Source: an uncultured Atopobiaceae bacterium
GTDB taxonomy: Bacteria; Actinomycetota; Coriobacteriia; Coriobacteriales; Atopobiaceae
Length of the DNA stretch: 9,131 nt
NCBI GenBank assembly: GCA_947303905.1
Contig: CAMYZR010000037.1
Span: forward strand, 1 to 9,131
Direction: 5' to 3'
Part shown: in pieces, positions 7,360 to 9,131 of the stretch
How positions within the stretch are numbered: the stretch's first letter is position 1
How the letters are laid out: each line of letters opens with the position of its first letter
The notes under the pieces: generated by a model
The model's input: only the letters and a program-made list of their open reading frames with translations
Databases searched by the model: none
Told to the model about the DNA's origin: nothing
Translations under genes and position numbers: made by a program

Positions 7360-7400
7360 GGGCGGGGAGTGCCGAGTGCAACTCCCCGCCCTTGTCGTTT
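7360..7400 (+). terminator. Intrinsic terminator closing the lipoprotein-GH32 unit
   Basis: GGGCGGGGAGT (7360-7370) and ACTCCCCGCCC (7381-7391) form a perfect 11-bp stem around a 10-nt loop, 36 nt after the GH32 stop. The stem is followed by TTGTCGTTT, a broken but T-rich tail. On the opposite strand there is no T-run after the stem, so it is less likely to end the converging CPBP transcript. Confidence 0.75.
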
Positions 7401-7423
7401 GCCGGTCGCCAAATGGTCGGCAG

Positions 7424-7434
7424 GCCCGAAGGGC
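7424..7434 (-). other. Short GC hairpin just after the CPBP gene
   Basis: GCCC-GAA-GGGC is a 4-bp stem directly downstream of the minus-strand CPBP stop codon. It has no T-tract on that strand and is too small to call a terminator with confidence; it may contribute to mRNA 3' end stability. Confidence 0.2.
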
Positions 7435-7442
7435 GGATTCCC

Positions 7443-8162
7443 TTACGACGTCTCTTGTGAGAGCCCGCGCATGAGCCAGAGGGAGTAGGCGAGCAGCGCG
7501 GCGAGCACTGCGACGAAGACGACAATCATGGGGATGCTCGCGCTTGTGGGTTGCGTCGCGAAAATCTGGTTCGAGAAGTCGATTGCTGTGTGCGCGAGGA
7601 TGACGGTCGCGATGTCGCTGCTCCTGATGTAGATGGCGCCCAGGAAAAGACCGATGACGGTCGAGTAGAGTGCTTGGACGAGCAGGCTGGGAAGGTCCAT
7701 GCCCAGTGCGTTGGTGAGGTGGATCACGCCAAAGAGCAGGGCAGACGCGATGAGCACGTACCGGGACCCCTCTCCGCTCCTCTGCAGTCGGTCGATCAGG
7801 ATGCCACGAAAGATGACCTCCTCGAAGATGCCGGGCGCAAGGGCGCACAGGACGGCGTTCGGCAGGAGGCTGGGGGAGACGAAGCCACAGCCCGACATGA
7901 GGTGGTATATGACGTTCCACGCTACGACCCCAAGGGCGGGGAGCGCGAGTCCCAGTGCCGAGAACGACCTGCTCCAATGGAAGCACGAGTGGAACACCAC
8001 GATGAGGACGAGTCCCACAAGGATGCGACCGATGGCCCCGGCGACATCGACAGATATCGCGCCACCGCCGATGACGGCGGCGGGTATGGCGGCCGCAAAG
8101 ATCGCGACGAAGAAGAGGACGAACCCAAAGACGATGGGATACTTTGTAGAGAAGGACTTCAT
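7443..8162 (-). CDS. CPBP-family intramembrane metalloprotease (Abi/CAAX-like)
   Basis: A 239-residue polytopic membrane protein. The CPBP signature motifs are complete: EEVIFRG at 114-120 (Glu114, Glu115, Arg119), FGVIH at 144-148 (His148) and HTAID at 191-195 (His191, Asp195). These residues form the glutamate/histidine active site of the family, which cleaves or modifies substrates within the membrane. Hydrophobic segments occur at about 10-33, 45-60, 66-86, 98-113, 135-150, 160-178 and 210-231. The start at 8162 is preceded by AAGGGG, 8 nt upstream. That site overlaps an 8-bp palindrome GGGGCCCC (8167-8174), which could partly hide it. Bacterial members are linked to bacteriocin immunity, pheromone maturation or membrane-protein quality control; no neighbour here points to one of these. 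It converges on the GH32 unit and is probably transcribed alone. Confidence 0.9.
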   Translation of the reverse strand: MKSFSTKYPIVFGFVLFFVAIFAAAIPAAVIGGGAISVDVAGAIGRILVGLVLIVVFHSCFHWSRSFSALGLALPALGVVAWNVIYHLMSGCGFVSPSLLPNAVLCALAPGIFEEVIFRGILIDRLQRSGEGSRYVLIASALLFGVIHLTNALGMDLPSLLVQALYSTVIGLFLGAIYIRSSDIATVILAHTAIDFSNQIFATQPTSASIPMIVVFVAVLAALLAYSLWLMRGLSQETS

Positions 8163-8201
8163 GGCAGGGGCCCCTTCAGGGTGAGACAGAGGGATAGGTC
8201 G

Positions 8202-8234
8202 TTGTCACATGACAATAACTCAAAGGTGTGACAA
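8202..8234. promoter_or_regulatory. TGACAA box cluster between divergent CPBP and VOC genes
   Basis: TTGTCACATGACAA (8202-8215) is a perfect inverted repeat with 6-bp arms and a 2-nt centre. A further TGTGACAA at 8227-8234 is the exact complement of TTGTCACA at 8202-8209, and its TGACAA repeats the one at 8210-8215 with a 19-nt offset. The three boxes lie 40 bp from the CPBP start and about 94 bp from the VOC start. This looks like a dimeric regulator site. The TTGTCA arms also resemble -35 elements, but I found no convincing -10 at the right distance in either direction. Confidence 0.4.
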
Positions 8235-8327
8235 AGGGACAGGCCACCGGCACACGGGCCCGCCACAGCCTCCGTCTCTGCAAGAATGGGTATGGAGCTA
8301 TCTGTCGTGGGGAGAGTGAGGTCTAGC

Positions 8328-8711
8328 ATGCGCGTCGAGCACGTGGCGTTATGGGTGTATGACTTGGAGCGGGCGAAGAGCTGGTGGGAGGCCTACTTTA
8401 GTGCGACGGCAGGAGACGAGTACGTGAACGCCGCGGGCTTCCACTCGTACTTCCTCACCTTCCCGGACGGTGGGGCAAGGCTGGAGCTCATGTGGGATGG
8501 AACCCAGCGACTCAACGAGAACGACCGGTCCCATGACGGCTATGGGCATGTTGCCCTGTCGGTCGGGTCAAAGGAGACGGTCGATGCGCTTACGGCGCGT
8601 CTGGTTGCCGACGGCTACCGTTGCGTGAGTGGGCCACGCACCACCGGGGACGGCTACTACGAGAGCTGCGTGCTCGACGCCGAGGGCAACCGCGTGGAGA
8701 TTACGGTGTAA
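8328..8711 (+). CDS. VOC-superfamily (glyoxalase-like) protein
   Basis: A 127-residue protein with the paired beta-alpha-beta-beta-beta halves of the vicinal-oxygen-chelate fold. It begins RVEHVALWVYDLERAKSWWE, typical of lactoylglutathione-lyase-like proteins. The four expected metal ligands are in place: His5, Glu53 (in RLELMW), His74 (in GHVALSV) and Glu124 (in RVEITV). The second half contains FPDGG (45-49) and DAEGN upstream of the last ligand, as in the family. I prefer the ATG at 8328, since GAGG lies 6 nt upstream and the family begins at this point. The in-frame ATG at 8286 would add 14 unconserved residues. The reaction is unknown: family members include glyoxalase I, ring-cleaving dioxygenases and antibiotic-resistance proteins. 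It converges with the ABC gene, with 22 bp between stops and no hairpin there. Confidence 0.88.
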   Translation: MRVEHVALWVYDLERAKSWWEAYFSATAGDEYVNAAGFHSYFLTFPDGGARLELMWDGTQRLNENDRSHDGYGHVALSVGSKETVDALTARLVADGYRCVSGPRTTGDGYYESCVLDAEGNRVEITV

Positions 8712-8733
8712 GCACTGTCTGCGCTACGACTAG

Positions 8734-9131
8734 CTACTCCGCCTCGAGGAACGCGCCGGTCTGGCGGTCCCAGAGGGACTCGTAGGTGCCGCCCGCGCGG
8801 CTGAGCTCGGCGTGGGTGCCGTCCTCCACGATCTGGCCCTCCTCCAGCACCACGATGCGGTCGAGGGCGGCCACGGTGGAGAGGCGGTGGGCCACCACGA
8901 TGCTCGTGCGGCCGCGCATGAGGTTCTCGAGGGCGCCCTGGACGAGCGCCTCGGACTCGGAGTCCAGCGCGCTCGTGGCCTCGTCGAGCACGAGGATCGG
9001 GCAGTCGGCGAGTATCGCGCGGGCGATGGCCACCCTCTGGCGCTGCCCGCAGGAGAGCTTGACGCCGCGCTCCCCGACCATGGTGTCGAGGCCCTTGGGC
9101 AGCCGGTCCACGAACTCGAGCGCGTTGGCGA
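8734..9131 (-). CDS. ABC exporter, C-terminal ATP-binding part (5' end cut by window edge)
   Basis: The frame is open from the right edge to a TAG at 8734-8736, giving the last 131 residues of an MsbA/LmrA-like half-transporter that fuses a membrane domain to an ATPase. Visible in order are LEFVDRLPKGLDT-x-VGERG, the signature LSCGQRQRVAIARAI, Walker B with catalytic Glu (ILVLDEATSALDSES, giving the D-loop SALD) and the H-loop IVVAHRLST, followed by IVVLEEGQIVEDGTH. Walker A and the transmembrane part lie outside the window. The signature motif has Cys where the family has Gly (LSCGQ, codon TGC at 9051-9049). The GTG at 9111 is internal, not the start, because the upstream residues are conserved family sequence. 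Such exporters move lipids, drugs or peptides; the substrate cannot be told from this part. Many occur as heterodimers, so a partner gene may lie to the right. Confidence 0.95.
   Translation of the reverse strand, partial: ANALEFVDRLPKGLDTMVGERGVKLSCGQRQRVAIARAILADCPILVLDEATSALDSESEALVQGALENLMRGRTSIVVAHRLSTVAALDRIVVLEEGQIVEDGTHAELSRAGGTYESLWDRQTGAFLEAE

Noticed and set aside
7551..8231. 226-codon plus-strand frame opposite the CPBP gene
   Set aside because: The product is a highly charged Asp/Glu/Arg-rich string, typical of the complement of hydrophobic membrane-segment codons; the minus frame carries the full CPBP motif set.
8286..8327. ATG at 8286 as start of the VOC gene
   Set aside because: It adds 14 residues with no family similarity, and a good Shine-Dalgarno sits just before the ATG at 8328, where the VOC fold begins.

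Overview
The window reads as part of a GC-rich, low-complexity-free bacterial chromosome. Clear Shine-Dalgarno sites, two lipoproteins with typical lipoboxes, a LacI-type regulator and an MsbA-like ABC exporter fit a host-associated Gram-positive. My best guess is an actinomycetote of the Coriobacteriia (Olsenella/Atopobium/Collinsella type). This is an impression from protein style and base composition, not a proof.

Left part (1-7400): a glycan-use locus. A LacI-family repressor gene runs leftward off the window edge. It is divergently oriented from a two-gene rightward unit across a 480-bp AT-rich intergenic region, which holds a plausible promoter and repeated short boxes. The first gene of the unit encodes a 1474-residue lipoprotein. 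Apart from its signal peptide and linkers it is a string of nine diverged copies of a beta-sandwich module resembling carbohydrate-binding domains of the CBM4/9 type, with no visible catalytic domain. The second gene, 47 bp downstream, encodes a lipoprotein of the GH32 fructanase family with an unusual nucleophile motif. An 11-bp perfect stem closes the unit. The simplest reading is a LacI-controlled, surface-tethered 'capture and cut' pair: a long multivalent binding fibre plus a membrane-anchored fructan-type hydrolase. No transporter lies in the window; it may sit beyond the left edge or elsewhere.

Right part (7443-9131): unrelated housekeeping or accessory genes. A CPBP-family (Abi/CAAX-like) intramembrane protease is on the minus strand. 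A small VOC-family metalloenzyme-like protein is on the plus strand, with three TGACAA boxes in the gap between the two. Then comes the C-terminal ATP-binding half of an MsbA-like ABC exporter on the minus strand, cut by the right edge. Its signature motif reads LSCGQ rather than LSGGQ.

The most interesting content is the nine-module lipoprotein, its pairing with a variant GH32, and the putative operator architecture upstream. No RNA genes, insertion sequences or CRISPR arrays were seen.
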